Source of the DNA: Thermomucor indicae-seudaticae
Taxonomy: Eukaryota > Mucoromycota > Mucoromycetes > Mucorales > Lichtheimiaceae
DNA: 64,000 bases
NCBI GenBank assembly: GCA_000787465.1
Contig: JSYX01000081.1
Coordinates: 1 to 64,000 of the forward strand
Direction: 5' to 3'
Below, in pieces: positions 1-13,200 of the stretch; the first letter of the stretch is position 1, and each line of letters starts with the position of its first letter. A model generated the notes under the pieces. The model was not told the origin of the DNA. It made no database searches and saw only the letters and a list, made by a program, of their open reading frames with translations. Both the position numbers and the translations under genes were made by a program.

Positions 1-799
1 GTTATTCAAAAACCAGTATTTTCATGTAGCCTGATGTTTTGGACACACCTGTAGATAACAGTCCCGGTGCGGTTATCGATCATGTTTAAAATAACACTTG
101 TCCCGTAATTCGAGCGTAAGGCATTGTATATCCGAAAAAAAAACTGTCGTTTCAAAGGGAACTTTCCTGTTCGTTTTGATGCAGCGTTCGACCAAGTGTC
201 TGCAAGAGGAGTGAGCTTCAGTTAACTTATTAGAGTGTCAGCGTGTTCCGGCAGGATATCGTCATATGCATTAAGTTCCGTCTCCGCGCCCAATGAGCAA
301 GCCGAGGCATTTGGCAACAGAAATGAAAATGGGAAAGCCGGGTATTCGTAAAAGAAAGCTTCCATGACCACATTGTTCCGTCAACCTTGTGATACAATAC
401 TGGCCACCACGGTCGTCCTTAAGCATTGACATCAGGAACGCGTTCTAGCCCCAGTTCTATAGATCGATGCATGACATCGCGATGAGTACATGGCAAATGA
501 TATGCGTTTTCCAAAAAGGGACCATTTCTTGGCAGCAGCATCACCGTACTGTCATGGCATGATAAACAAATACTACACTGGCGCACTGATAGTTTCGTAA
601 GAGAACCGAAAGTTACGCAAACATGGCAAAAAGCGAATGGATGCCTTCCATCGGAACCGCGTGCAAACAGAAACGTCAAACGGCTAATAATGCATGAAAC
701 ACTTCCCACGGACTTCGATAACTTGGTGGCGTGATGCGCTAAAGAAAGGTATAAAAAAACAAGACGATCGTCACGCGTTTTCTAGTAAACTTCTCAAAC
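1..799. other. Left flank, no gene recognised
   Basis: I see no convincing coding region here. The longest open frame (419-709, minus) lacks an ATG start and resembles no family I know. The right end carries the presumed promoter of the C2-domain gene, with a TATA-like stretch at 750-757. Confidence 0.5.
750..757 (+). promoter_or_regulatory. TATA-like box of the C2-domain gene
   Basis: The string TATAAAAA lies about 50 nt before the ATG at 800. That spacing leaves only a short 5' leader. It is seen in sequence only; the transcription start is not known. Confidence 0.4.
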
Positions 800-1375
800 A
801 TGCTTTCTCCAGTCTCTGCTCCTCGTGGTACTCTCTATGTCAAGATCTGTAAGTAATTTTCTTGTGTAATGCGATGATGTTATGATATTGACAACAACCA
901 CAGTGGAGGCCGAAAACCTCAAGAAGGAAGACCTTGTTGGCGGTGTACGTACATACTTTGTTCTCCTATAATCCATCCTTGCTTGCTTACTCACTCACTC
1001 GCATATAGAACGATGCCTATGTGTAAGATATTCCATTGAAAGAAGAAGAAACCGTTTTGCTCAACTACATGTAGCGAACTTTGGCTCGAAAAGGACTACA
1101 AGCAGAAGACTGAAGTCTTGAAGAACACTAAAGAGCCACGCTGGGACCAAGAATTCACCTTCCCCATCAGCGAAGGTTCCAAGAACCACAAGCTGTACTT
1201 GAAGGTCCTTGACAAGGATGTTTTGGATTCGGAAAAGATTGGCGAAGGCAAGGTAGACTTTGCGTCCGTCTACGAAGATGGTCAAGAAATTGACACTTGG
1301 GTTGACTTACCTGCTCACTTGCACTTGACGAGCCACGGCAAGGTTCACGTCCAAATCAGATTCGAACGCGAATAA
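800..1375 (+). CDS. Small single C2-domain protein
   Basis: Four exons (800-848, 904-944, 1009-1022, 1075-1375) give 134 aa, almost entirely one C2 domain. The order fits a C2 beta-sandwich: an N-terminal strand (GTLYVKI), an acidic loop with NDAYV, KNTKEPRWDQEFTF in the middle, and a VLDKDVLDSEKIGEG strand-loop near residue 90. C2 domains usually bind acidic phospholipids, often with calcium. The aspartates of NDAYV and of DKDVLDSE could serve as calcium ligands. There is no signal peptide, membrane segment or second domain, so a soluble protein that docks on membranes is likely. Stand-alone C2 proteins of this size are common in fungi and their function is mostly unknown. The start was chosen because the short first exon begins the conserved first strand. 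Introns are 55, 64 and 52 nt. Confidence 0.85.
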
Positions 1376-4300
1376 ATCACTTTGATTTGCAGCTTTTGGA
1401 AACGTTCTTTGGCTTGCTGAAAAGGATTTGTTTTTTAGTCCATAGATTTTTTCTCTCTTCTGAAGACATCTAGCTTGCAACGCTGTTGTCTCGGCTTTCA
1501 CTTTGGTCAAAAGCGTCGTCCCGATAAGTGTGTCTTTAAGCTTCATCCTTTCGCCTCGTCTGCAATTCTGTTAGGCGGGCCTTCATCATGAATGGGCGAT
1601 TCGTCTTGCGGGGCGCCGCGTCATCACCTTCTTGCTTTATTGCATGCGCACGCCGGCCTCGCGCCCAATTCGCGCAAAACACTAGTAAGGTACATTATTC
1701 TTTACTATCGATATCACCTATGAATAAAACGTTAGTCCTGTCGCAGTGAAGTCCATTTATATTGGATAAATCCGTAGCAATGGAACGGCGAGCCTTGCGT
1801 TGTACAGCAGGTAGTGGTCCAAAGTAAACAACACAAACTATTACCGACTTGCGCACGCTGATCAACATGCTGACCTCATATAACCGTAATCTACTCGAAT
1901 GCTTGTCTGCACAGTTGACATCAACAACAGTATGACCAGTCATCTGTGGCGCCATTGAACAGATTTCCAACTGTGCACAAGGTACTATTTGAAACTTTAA
2001 AAGTCAAGAACATGAAGGGCTTACTGACGTTTCCTTGGCAAGCGTTCTCCAGGATCCGATCCGGACCGGATCCAATTCATGGAGAGCCTTATTCACATGT
2101 TAGTCGGCCAAGGAATGAATGCCACAGAAATATACGTCTCCCTGTTCGTCGGAAGGTGTGGTGCAACACAAGCGATACAGCGATGCTGGTCTGTTGGTAC
2201 CTCTTCAGTTCATCTCGCGAGGCCTTGGTCGACCGGTTCTCACTAAGTTCTCCATAGATTGTATCGGACTGGGTGGCATCGGATCCAAATTGGACGCGGG
2301 AGAACCCTATCTTTGGCGGCAGCAGGCGGATAATGAAGCGTAAGCTCTTTCTACTTTAAAAAGTATGGCGTCTCAATAAACATCCACCGCGACAGTGTCC
2401 TGGTTCTTCAGCGGCAGTTTCTAAGCGCTGCTTGGTTTATCTTGGCTGGATTTGCTGACACTCGACGGAAGCTGTTGTGCCACGTCCCAGTTTCTCTCAC
2501 ATTCCGCCAAAAAATCGAAAAACGTGCAGTCTGCCGGGAGTTTGGGAGAGGCACCTGGTAATCCAGGGCATCTTCCAAAAATCGTACCCCAATACTTCGC
2601 CATCTCTACCTCCGTTTTTCTAAGGGTTTTTTTCCCGTACTGATCGTCACAACACTTCCCAAGATATTCGCTAGGTCTTACGCTATCACTACCTATTTTT
2701 CCTTCGTTTTTGATGTTATTCAAGTATATAAGAAACGCAATACGCCAGACAATAATGGACAGAGAAAATCCAGGATGGTCTTTTCTTGTAAAGACCTTCC
2801 GGTTATCTCTGATTGTCACGTATTGCAACCGAATCGGAAACTGCTGCTCTTCTTCAGGATCTTTATTTATTTGCTACGTTCAACCCTTTGCTTCAATGGA
2901 TACAAACACGTATCATCTTTCGTATTTCAGTTATCCATTATTCTTACCACAACCAAAGCATCACACTTGACATGATAGTTAGTCCCTTGGGTATATTCTT
3001 GAAATCGGCCTATGGCACGTTTCTGGCATTTTTTTCAATGAAGATGACAGCCTTTTCACGAGTCACCTCCAAGCAAGGCGCTCCTGAAAGATCGCCCACC
3101 TTGGCCCAACTTCAGGGATAGAAGTACCCAAAACAGATTTCTTCGTTCACCAAAGTACCCTACAACAGCCAACGGGCCATCGAATAACGATTTGATAATG
3201 CTGGCTGGCGAATTCTTGCTTTCTGATGATATTTGCTGTCCGGAGGATTTATTCATGTTTCCGGGGCAGGGCGCCGTCATCGACGTAAACGCGTCAAAAT
3301 GGGTGATATATATCCAGTTAAGCTCCCCGAGCAGGACTGCCTCGGCAAATTGGCTCACTTGATATTTGACTACTCTGTCATGGTAGCTTCCGATTTCACC
3401 AAGTATCCAAGGAGCAATTCTTCTTCTGGCATAGTCAGTAAGAGTTTCATGAAATTCACGAATCAAACCAATCGACTCATGAACCGACTGATTCATGAGA
3501 GAAGCTATAGCCTTGGACGCTAATGCTGGCATCTGGAATGGTAGGGCGGCACAGAATCATGCTACAAGACCTGAACTGGGAAGCAGAACTGCGAATAGAT
3601 TGGTGGTCCGTTGACTCGATTCACCAATACGTGGGTAAGAAAATCAGTTGACGAGGTTGAAATGAGAGGGAAGACGTGGGAGTAACTTTCAAAAATCAAT
3701 GGACCGTGTCTGTGACCTTGTAAGGGGTAAATTTCTGTCTCCTTAGTCATGTCAATTTTTGCGCTGTCCGCTGTTTGCCACCCTTCTCAAGAAATGCTTA
3801 CAGTCAAATGACTACGTTTCACTATATGATCTTTGTCATCTACATGACAGAGCCACCTCCCGGTGTGCATCTGCGCGGTTCGACGTATCCTGCCACAAGT
3901 ACGTGAATAACGGAAGCGATCTCTTGTTGTGTGTATGTCTGTGCTTTGTCAAAAAGTGATTTCTTTCGTCGGCCTTGTTTTTATACCGCCATCTTCAGAT
4001 TCCATGACAGGAACTCCTGTATCCTCTTTGAAATAATTTATGCTACTCTCGTGAGTAGAGCAAGGGACAGACAATCGAGAGATGACCTGGAAATAGACTC
4101 CTGTGTCCGAGACGCGGTAGGTGTAGAAGAAAATGCCCGTATGGCTTCAAACCCGGTAAGTAGACAAATATTTTGCGTGCCAAAATGTCGTAACCTTTCT
4201 TGCCTGCTAATATGTATGATTCCTGCCTCCATTTCTTCATATAGTCCATCCTTATTTGACACACTATAAGTATTTTTTTCATTGTGGTGCCCAGAAAAGT

Positions 4301-4797
4301 TTGTCGATACCACACTGCACGTATATCTGCTTACATGGTTAAAGTTTTCGAGTCTGGTTAATAGAAAAGCACAGTCTTTATTGTGAAATCTTACTAGTAG
4401 CTTACAATCGTTATTTGTAGACCACCTGTTTCACGTCCACTGGTTCTGACGGAACGCAAAGCAGGTCCATGACAGCTTATTTAGCCCTTCATGGACGGAT
4501 GTTACCGGTGACCAGTGACGACTCAGAAGCTTCGCTCCTGGTGAATTAGTAGCTTTGCCCAGGCGATACAGCATCTCGTCGTTACTGTGGAGCCCAAACG
4601 TGGTGGTACCACTACACTGTACGTGACGGTATGGGCCCTTTCCTCCGATGCGCTTCAACTTTTCACATACAAGACTTATTCGTCATGCTCATCGATAAAG
4701 GAAAGGGCATGCGGGGAACATGTCACCTACTGCTGAATAAAAGAGCAGTGTCAAGCGGCAAGGCTACGAAAAGGAACGTTTTGTTATGTTACAATAT
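1376..4797. other. 3.4-kb gap without a convincing gene
   Basis: Open frames occur, but none shows a recognisable domain or a consistent exon chain. The best is 3056-3532 on minus (158 codons, ATG start), followed on the same strand by an ATG-less frame at 2421-2828. Their composition (Ser, Leu and Gly rich, no motif) is not persuasive, though a degraded mobile element or lineage-specific gene is possible. The left edge holds the 3' region of the C2 gene; the right edge adjoins the 3' end of the acidic protein gene. Confidence 0.45.
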
Positions 4798-6411
4798 TTA
4801 CAAGACGTCTTCGTCATTCAATCTAGTTAAAAGGCTTTGAATATCCAGGATATCTTGGTCGTTATGCAGTATTTGTTCAGGGGTTCTGTTGTTGCGACGG
4901 TAAGTGACTTGAACATTGATCGCGTTTTGTGGTTGGTAACGGGGTCTGTTTGTCGGAGGAACGGCGAAACTTTCGCCAAGGTCGGCAGCATAAGCTGGAT
5001 CGGATACACCAATCTCGTTTTCTATTAGCGCAGACAGTTCCATTTCCATACGCTCTCTATATCCCATTTCTTCTGATTCTGTGTTCTCTTTGTCACTATC
5101 CTGGTCGTCAGACCCAAACGGAAGTTGTATCTGTTCTATGTCGTCATCCTCGTCATCATCATCATCATCTTCAAATCTATATTGCCGCAGCGAGGAAAGG
5201 TTTCTTTCCATCGCCTGTCCTGTTGCACTCTTCAAGCGGAGAACCAGATTACGTCTGGGCTTTTCAGATGGAACATCGACCGTGTCATCATCATTTGTGA
5301 GGTCTATGATCGAATCCGGAGAAGCAGTGTTTACGGAACATAGTCTAGTCGGTCCATTTTCGATACCGTCATCTGACCGTAGCCTCTCGGAGGATATAAC
5401 TGTATCAGCTTTATCCAGAGACGCGGTATTAAACGTGGTTACAAGTACATCAGAGGAGAAATGTACCTTTTTCCGCTTTGCTGAGCTTTGTGCACTGTTG
5501 ATCTTCGAGGAACTCGCGCGAGCTCGGACTTGCAGCCGAGGTAAGGGGGTATCGGCGTCGAGGGATGCATGTTGCGGACGAGACGTCTTGCGACCGGGCT
5601 GCCTCATGCTGGTATTTTGATACACTTTATTCTGTGTTGGCTGTTTTGGCGTCGTTTTAAGTGATGCCACCACTAGTTCTATTTCAGTTTGACTCGAGTC
5701 ATCTTCCGGGAAATCAAATATATCAAAGCTGGATGCTTGAGCACCGCCATTGGCAGACAGCTGTGACGATTCCTGAACAGTTTGCTGCACTGAGGAACGG
5801 GTTTCCCCATTGGATGGCACTGGCGTCTCTGCTACAGCATCCACGCCTTCTGTCGGTCGGTCATCATCTACATTCATCGCTAAGCACTGCATACAATTGG
5901 TTTCATCAGTTTTTTCAGTATCTAGTGCGATAACTGCTGTGTCAAAGTTATCTCTGATGGCGTCCCCGTGCGCACTGATACCAATGCTTTCTGCTGGCCG
6001 GTCGTGTTCCACGTTCATTGCTGAAGACGCCATATGAATGCTCCCATCATTGTTTTCGATGTCTGGTCCGGTAACTGCAGTATCCAAACTATCATTTACA
6101 GCGTCCTCATGCGTGCTGCTTATGGACGGGGAAGCGAGCTCTAAGCTTTGGTTCTTGTCGACAATAGTGTGGCTAGCCTCAGCAACCAGTTCTTTGCTTT
6201 CGGCAAGCGTTCCTTGCAAGCAATCGTAAGCTGTTCGAGGCTGCTTTCGAGGTTCGCTTTCGGCAGGCTCTAATTTTGTCTTTTGGACATACAGATTCTC
6301 GAAACCGTCCGAATCATCACTGTCATCATCGATGGCAATGGTGCACTCGGGCCTTGCCTTCCTTTTATACGTTATCGTTGGCTTTCGGCAATAGCTTAGT
6401 TTAGCAAACAT
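4798..6411 (-). CDS. Acidic, low-complexity protein of unknown function
   Basis: An uninterrupted 537-codon frame with an ATG start. I do not recognise a family. The N-terminus is basic (ITYKRKARPE near residue 15). Most of the chain is rich in Ser, Asp, Glu and Thr and should be disordered, with basic patches such as AKRKKVHFSS near residue 305. An aspartate/glutamate run near residues 415-430 (EDDDDDDEDDD) is coded by a trinucleotide repeat. The C-terminus (residues 500-537) is the most structured-looking part and ends in a probable amphipathic helix (DILDIQSLLTRLNDEDVL). Alternating acidic and basic patches suggest a nuclear or chromatin-associated protein, but that is inference only. The basic N-terminus slightly recalls cohesin-regulator proteins, yet no WAPL domain is present. 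Confidence 0.55.
   Translation of the reverse strand: MFAKLSYCRKPTITYKRKARPECTIAIDDDSDDSDGFENLYVQKTKLEPAESEPRKQPRTAYDCLQGTLAESKELVAEASHTIVDKNQSLELASPSISSTHEDAVNDSLDTAVTGPDIENNDGSIHMASSAMNVEHDRPAESIGISAHGDAIRDNFDTAVIALDTEKTDETNCMQCLAMNVDDDRPTEGVDAVAETPVPSNGETRSSVQQTVQESSQLSANGGAQASSFDIFDFPEDDSSQTEIELVVASLKTTPKQPTQNKVYQNTSMRQPGRKTSRPQHASLDADTPLPRLQVRARASSSKINSAQSSAKRKKVHFSSDVLVTTFNTASLDKADTVISSERLRSDDGIENGPTRLCSVNTASPDSIIDLTNDDDTVDVPSEKPRRNLVLRLKSATGQAMERNLSSLRQYRFEDDDDDDEDDDIEQIQLPFGSDDQDSDKENTESEEMGYRERMEMELSALIENEIGVSDPAYAADLGESFAVPPTNRPRYQPQNAINVQVTYRRNNRTPEQILHNDQDILDIQSLLTRLNDEDVL
5139..5172. repeat. Trinucleotide (CAT/CTC-type) repeat inside the acidic gene
   Basis: An imperfect run of CAT/CAC/CTC-type triplets on plus codes the aspartate/glutamate run of the minus-strand gene. 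Such runs change length by replication slippage, always in whole codons here. Confidence 0.6.
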
Positions 6412-6888
6412 GGATTATCGTGGAGCTGAGCGGGAAAAGATAGAGGGACACGGAACGAACTTATCCAATCAGACACGTCACGTCCCGAAAGTCGCGTCCC
6501 TGTCCTGGCCTTTCAAGCGTTTTTGGGTAAATCGTAAAAGCGACCGCCTTTAAAACATTTTCCGTGGAGTAAATCGCTCGAACATAATCTGTTTTGGGAG
6601 GCAAACCCAAAAGCTGCAGCCATAGTAACGGCCATGGCATTCTTGCAACACCGAGACAAGTCGTTTTAAGTGTAGCGTATATCATAGCGTGCGGCTTGTT
6701 CTATAACGTAAAGTGCTATAGTTACCAAAGTATGTCCAAACGATAAAGCCTGCTTAGAGCATCTTTAAGCAATTTGAGCAATCTTTTCCCTCGTTCGCCG
6801 CCCCCAGCCTTGGATGATTTCAAACACAGACACCAGGTTCATTAAGTTCGCGTAAAAACAAAACTTTTCCCACATCACCGAAAGAACC
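6412..6888. other. Divergent promoter region between acidic protein gene and ATP15
   Basis: A 477-bp interval between two divergently oriented start codons. It must hold both promoters. No clear TATA box was picked out on either side, and the open frame inside it (6461-6685, minus) has no ATG start and no family resemblance. Confidence 0.5.
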
Positions 6889-7214
6889 ATGTCTGCCTGG
6901 AAAGCCGCTGGTCTTAGGTACGCTCATCGGTGGAGATTAAGCCGTCATTGGCTACTCCCTAAAACGCATTCATTCCAATAGCTACCTTCAATACGCCAAC
7001 ATTTGCGCCCGTGCTCTTCGCAACTCGTTGAAGAACGAACTTCGTGTCCCTGCCCAAATTCGTAACCAGAACAATCTCAAGTACGCAAAGTGGACTGAGG
7101 GTGTTCAACAAGAACAGGTCAGTTCATTATATACGTCATTTCTCAAGGCGTCTTTGTGCAAACTCCTTTATTTTGCCCTTTTAGAAATTTGTCGTACCCC
7201 GTGCTCAACAGTAA
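6889..7214 (+). CDS. ATP15: Mitochondrial F1-ATP synthase subunit epsilon
   Basis: Three exons (6889-6917, 6982-7117, 7185-7214) give 64 aa. The N-terminus MSAWKAAGLSYLQYANICA and the following ALRNSLK are diagnostic of the eukaryotic epsilon subunit, which is not the bacterial epsilon. The subunit sits on the central stalk of F1 with gamma and delta at the inner mitochondrial membrane and stabilises the rotor. Length matches the family (about 60-70 aa), and no cleavable presequence is expected in this subunit. The last exon codes only nine residues (KFVVPRAQQ) plus the stop. The gene is convergent with REV3, with only 84 bp between the stop codons, so the two 3' UTRs probably overlap. Confidence 0.93.
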
Positions 7215-7298
7215 CGACGCGCAATGAAGTCCAAGTTTGAATATGTACAGCTCAAAATCAACTATTAAAGATCTCTGTTTTATACTCCACAAAAGTTG

Positions 7299-10200
7299 CT
7301 AGATTTCCATAAGATCGTCGTACGTGGACGTTGCACGTACGTCGTCTTTGGCTCTGATGCGTGCAAAAAATACGGGGCAATCTAAGGAATCGCATGGATG
7401 ATCCACAATACCGTCATCGTCACTGACGGCACGAGGGACACCTGAGCAACTCTCACAAACTGTAAGCAAGTTGGATAGCTTGGTTTGAGTATCGGATTGG
7501 CGACAAGACAGGGTATAGATCGTCTGGGGCATATGGCTTTTGCAGACATCGCACAGTGCTTCACATACATAAAGAAACCGTCGGCATTATGTGACAAAAG
7601 GATGAGATGAGATAACTTACCCTGATCAGTCAATCGTCGACACACCACGCAATGGCTACTGGCATAATATTGGTCGATACGGTTCACTTGTCGATCGACG
7701 TGAATAGCGTAATGAGACGATGCGAAAGCTGCGGATTTGAAAGATCTAGGCATTTCGTCATACCATGCAGCAATATCTAAGCAACCTCTTTAGCAATGAC
7801 AATCTACATACACGTCTATAACGTTGGACTTGCCTACACCCATCAGATTAAATACACGTTCAAGAGGGGGTATGATCTGTTTACGGATGTAGTATTCTGC
7901 ATCCAGACGAAGTGAACTTGAGGCAAAATTAGACCCCAAGAACTTGGATAATATTCTTTCCTGCTTACTTGTCAATCAAGATAGCTTCCGGCCGTACTAC
8001 CTTGTCTTTTAATCTTGCATTGGGACCTCGATAGACTACAACATATGGGACTCGCTCGCCGTATTGAGGAGCAGCACGAGGATCAACCGCCATTTTAGCT
8101 TGAGCCACTTGTGCTCCATGTGGCAATCCTTGTTCTGTATAAGTACCGAGACGAACTTCACGCGCAATGATAAAATCTTGAAGTGTCACACGGCCAGACA
8201 ATATTCTCGTCCATTGACGATATAGATACTCTTTGAGCATGGACATATCTTGGGTCCGGAACAGAATCCTAATGCGCCTTGGTTAGTCATTGACAACGGC
8301 AATTATACCGTACAACTGTCTTTACTTTAAACTGGACTCCAGAACTTTTTGGGTGGCCACAGTACCATCCCGTCGCACGGTTTCGATGCCTTTTGCTTCA
8401 AACTCGGGTTCTTCTTGTCCAGGCTTTTCATATTTGAAGCCGACATAGCGTTTCTTTGCAATTAACACGCAGGGGTGGTACACCTGATTGTATACTTCTC
8501 GGTTAGTATCCACGATGGCTCTAACGAACAAGACGCACATACCTTTTCGAATCGCAGACGTATCGGTTCAGGGTTCATATTTGTAACTGTTTCGGCTATT
8601 TCATTCCCAATCTGGAATGCTTGTTCGCGTGTTCGACCGGGAAGATAGACAAACACACTGTCAGTGTCCCCGTACACCACACGCGCGTTCCATTTGGTAG
8701 TTTCGCTGATGACCTTAATAGCCTAGCTTGCAATCAGCATCTAGCTCTCGGAGCGAGGGTGCAAGAAGTATTTACTTTTTCCAATGTTTCTCGCCCAGTC
8801 TGGACGATACTGTCTGCAATCTCAACAGCCGGCATGCGTCCTGAGAAGGTCGCAGACGTGTATCCGTAGGTAACATTGGCAATGTATTTCAGAGTTAATT
8901 GCCGAGCATCCAATAACCTCAAAAGTCCCTAAACCGATACCACTGAGCTTTTGCAAACAATCAAAGTCAAATTTAAGCCTTACCGGATCATCCTTGTATT
9001 CTTTCATTGAGCATTTGACCATAACACGGGTGTCCAGAATATCGCTCAGCATCTTTGCTAGCAGGCTCTTACGTATGTGAGGTTTCACGAACATGACACC
9101 ATTCGGTGATACTGTATTCTGGTTTAGTCGGATGTCTACTTCGCAGTTTTCCAAATTTTACCATTCAAGTCATCCTTTAGCTCTTTCAGAAGCGAGGCTG
9201 GTATATCCAATTCGCCTATACCAAACTTTGGCGGATCTTCTGGGTTGCGTACTTTGCCCAGACATGTAGAGAAGCTATTATATATCACCATGTGAGGGAA
9301 ACCCCGTTAGATTGAAGTAAGACACAAACGTTTACCAGTAGTTGTATGCAATCATGACCGATGGATAGAGCGACTGAAAATCAAGCACTAACAGAGGACT
9401 GTTATAGAACTGGGTCTCCGGTTCCATGATAAGCGGCAGACATTCTGCAGCACGCTGCTGCCCGACCTGAACGTGTAACGTAGAGTTACCAAATGAATCC
9501 ATTCCAAGCTGGACGCCGATATCTAGATAAACAGACCTGTTTTCGACTAGGAGAAACCAGCACAAAGTTTTCAGGTTTGGCAATACGAAACATGATCGAT
9601 TCAACCTTGAACTGAGATCCTCTCGTAATAACAGAATAAAAGTCGACGCCAAATACGCGAGCCGATTCAGACGTGCGTCGTATGGTCTCTGATATGTCCA
9701 GCATATCCAGATTCATCTGTACACGGTCCAAAAAATATCTATATAGTCTATGCTTCAAAACAGGCATTCCGTTCGTATACCAGGCGGTCAACGTTCGATA
9801 GGAGAAGTGAGGCATCCTAACCAAGATAAGTCAAGACTCGATTAGACCCGTCGTCAGTTCAGCTTCGATAATAGCTATACCTGCAGTCTAAAAGGTTATA
9901 GGCAGTATTCTCAAATGTGTAACTGGTAAGATCCATTTCGCTCCGCATGATACGCCAAACATTGATCATGTGTCGCCCAATAACTCGGAATACTGAAGCT
10001 TTTCGGTAGCCCCATTGATCGCGGTTGATCTTGTCAGATGTAACGTAAACCCGCGACAATTCATCTACAAGGTTGATATCTGAAACCCCATCATAATGTC
10101 AATATGTCTACAGCTCTTCGACAAGCGACCCGGGCGTCTTACCATACACCGCAGCGCGTTCAATAAGATAACCCCACGATGCGTTATGGAGTTCATAGCC

Positions 10201-13200
10201 GACAAGGAGATCCGGGTCATAGATATGCACTTTATCTATCAACGCACGGAAAAGCGCCTCTTCATCTTGGACATATTCTGCGTCGACATCTTTGGTCGCG
10301 CGTACAGTTAAGGCCATGCATGAGCCAGGTATTATCAAAGAATTGTCACTTACTGGGTAGACCGAGTTTGGCAGTGTCTGTAGATTGACCTACAGCAATG
10401 ACACCCACATGGTATCCTTTATGGAAGCCGTTGGATATGATGTTTTCGTCTTCCGTTTGCAGACAATAGAAAATAGCTTGCACAGCGTCATGTTCTGGGT
10501 CTGGAAGCAAGTTCCCTCGAGTGTTCACTACGTCATATTTCTTTAGACGTCCGTGCTTCTCAAAACCGTATCGTACGACATACTATGAATTTCAACACTG
10601 AGCAGATCCAGGTAGTCCCTTATTTGGGTCACCTTGGCTTCCGGTTTGCTGACACTGATCTTGAAGTCATGGGTATTCTTTGCTGTGGGACCCTCCAACT
10701 ACATTAGAGAAATTAATAAAAACGCGGAACATTTAGGTTTTGATTCACAGAGACTCACTTGTGAGTTTACGATGGGTCGTCTTTTGACATCCTCCCCCTT
10801 GTCTTTTTGCCTCAGCCACTCTTTAACTTCCTGTACGCTTGGCGGATCTATGGCCGGGGTCCACGATCTGATTCGTGATTTTCTATATATCTCATTGATT
10901 TTACGGCTAGAAAATTGACCGTTAGGCGAGGGATCAAAAGGTTTAAGATCCCTGGGGTGTTTGGACTTTAGCCGAAACTCCTTGTTCGCGAAGATCTTTG
11001 GATGCGCTGGTACATCCGCAGGGTTACTATAGAAGGGTTCCTGGTACTTGACATAGCCTTCTGAAGGAACTGTCGGCGGTGGATGCCGATACATATATTC
11101 ATACCTTCTTCTTGTTGGGAGATGCGGAAATTCAATGTCGCTATCGTCTTGCCGTTCCCGTTTCAGGCCTCTTTGATTGCCAGGTTCTTTGGACATAAGC
11201 GTCAGCGGCTTAGAAGCGCTGCTGTAATCGGTAGGCGAAGTCGTGGTTCGTATACGGGAATCGTTAGTGGAGATAGTAGGTTGTTCAACTTCTTGGTCAG
11301 CTAGTATGCTGGACGGACCGCTTTCTCTTTGTCTAAAGAAATAACTTGGCTGTGTAGCTGGCGCGCTGGACAGTCTTTTACTACTGTCCTCACTTCGCGT
11401 GACACCAACCGTCTGACTCATGGGTAAGCCAGTTAGGCGTTTGCTTTTCAATTCCTTGTATAATTGATATTTTTTGGTGACAAACTCGACAAGCTCTGGT
11501 ATCTCTTCGATCTCAACGTATGGCTCAGAATACTCAATGACGTCTGACCGCTTCCGTTTCCGCGACTCTTCCAACATCTTTATATGTCGCCGCCACGCAT
11601 CTTCGCTGCTTTCAGTATCTTGTTCCGGCAACTCCCCGTCGTCTGCGCCATCATATTGCGGCAAGTGGAAATCCCATCTTCTATGCCGGCTATTCACGAG
11701 CATGAGTGGAAACCAAAGCATGATATACAATGATCATACTTACTGAGGTACAGAGGGTGGTACTTCACTAATACGCAACCCATCGTCTTTCTCCGAGTCT
11801 GATTCTATAGGAGATGAATAACCTTTTTCTCGTGCTTCCATCCTTCGCACTTCCGCTTCAAAGTCTATCTTGCGGGACCTGCCCGTCAAAGTGAGTGGTC
11901 TCCGAGGAAGAAGATCAAGAAGAAGTATTCGACTGCACAAACCTAAAGAGCATACCATCATCGTCCTCACCATCCTCGCTATCGTATTCAATTGGAACAT
12001 GACGACGGGTCGGCGACATGTATGGCTGTTTATCCTTGGTGGTTTCCATCCACTCCATGGGCTCAACTTCTTCATAGACATTCTCATCCTCAGGCCGGTC
12101 GTCGTCAAGTATTTCGCCATCATGAAAAGATTGATTGCGAATAAGTGCATGGATAACGTCAGCATCAACGTCTGTCGGTGTGCCTTCTGTGAAGCTCTTG
12201 TAGCGCGACGGGGTAGCTGACACGTTATACTGTGATATTTCACGCTGCTGTTCCAATGCCTCTAGCTTTTCCTGCAACGTCCGAGGCTTTGATGTTCTTT
12301 CCTTTGAAACTGTCTGCATGGCTTCAGTAGGCGACGTAAAAGAAGAGTCGCGCTTTCTCGTGAATATTTCTTCCTCCGTTGCTGTTGCATGTATGCGTCT
12401 TTTAAAATACTCTTCATTATAGAGCGCTTCAACGGCGTGAAACGTCGTCAGAACTCCTGGTATATCGCTACGAGCATCGTCTTGAGCATCGTTCGATTCC
12501 CGAGACTTATGCTCGCTCAAAATTTCAATCATACGTCGCCATTTGGCTTCAGTGTCCCAGCCAGAATGACGAGTACGTCCTTCTGGTTGTGATCCAGATG
12601 ATGGCATGGCCGCGCCACGGGACTTTCTCCGATTCTCTTCATCTTTCCATATACTAGCAAGAGAAGTGACCAGCTTCATGCGTTGTTTTCCTTGTTGCAG
12701 CCATTCTTTCATAATCCGGCGCTCGTCCCTTAAACTGACATGGAAATTTCGTTCCGTGATATCACGTCGATTGCCGATGGTCATGACGGTAGTGTCTAAT
12801 TCGAGTTCACAATAACTAGAGCGAGGCATGTGGCTCCATTGCAGGTGAGAAGGTACGGTAGCTGCTGTAAAGAATGTGGTGTCTTGTGCTGTGGGCGAAT
12901 CAACAGAACGTTGGCTGAGCAGGACAGTTTTGGGCTCATCCAGAAGTGGTTGACGGAACCTAACACTAAGCTGGATCAATTCCTCTTCTTGACGGCTATA
13001 GTTGTGCTGCTGCTTCTTGGAGGTACGCTGTAATGGACGTACATCCGGATGGATGTGTATCCAATCCATTCCGTATAGATTATAGTCGATCATAAACTGT
13101 AATTCAAAAGGAATATGTGCTTCATGCGGTTGGTATGCTTTCCCGAGTACAGCTCCATTCTGTAGTATCTCGACGACGCGCTGTTTATCGGCCGGATTCA

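Noticed and set aside
2421..3532. Two minus-strand frames (3056-3532 and 2421-2828) as exons of one gene
   Set aside because: No splice pair with a shared frame or any family motif joins them, and the second has no ATG. Left as unresolved.
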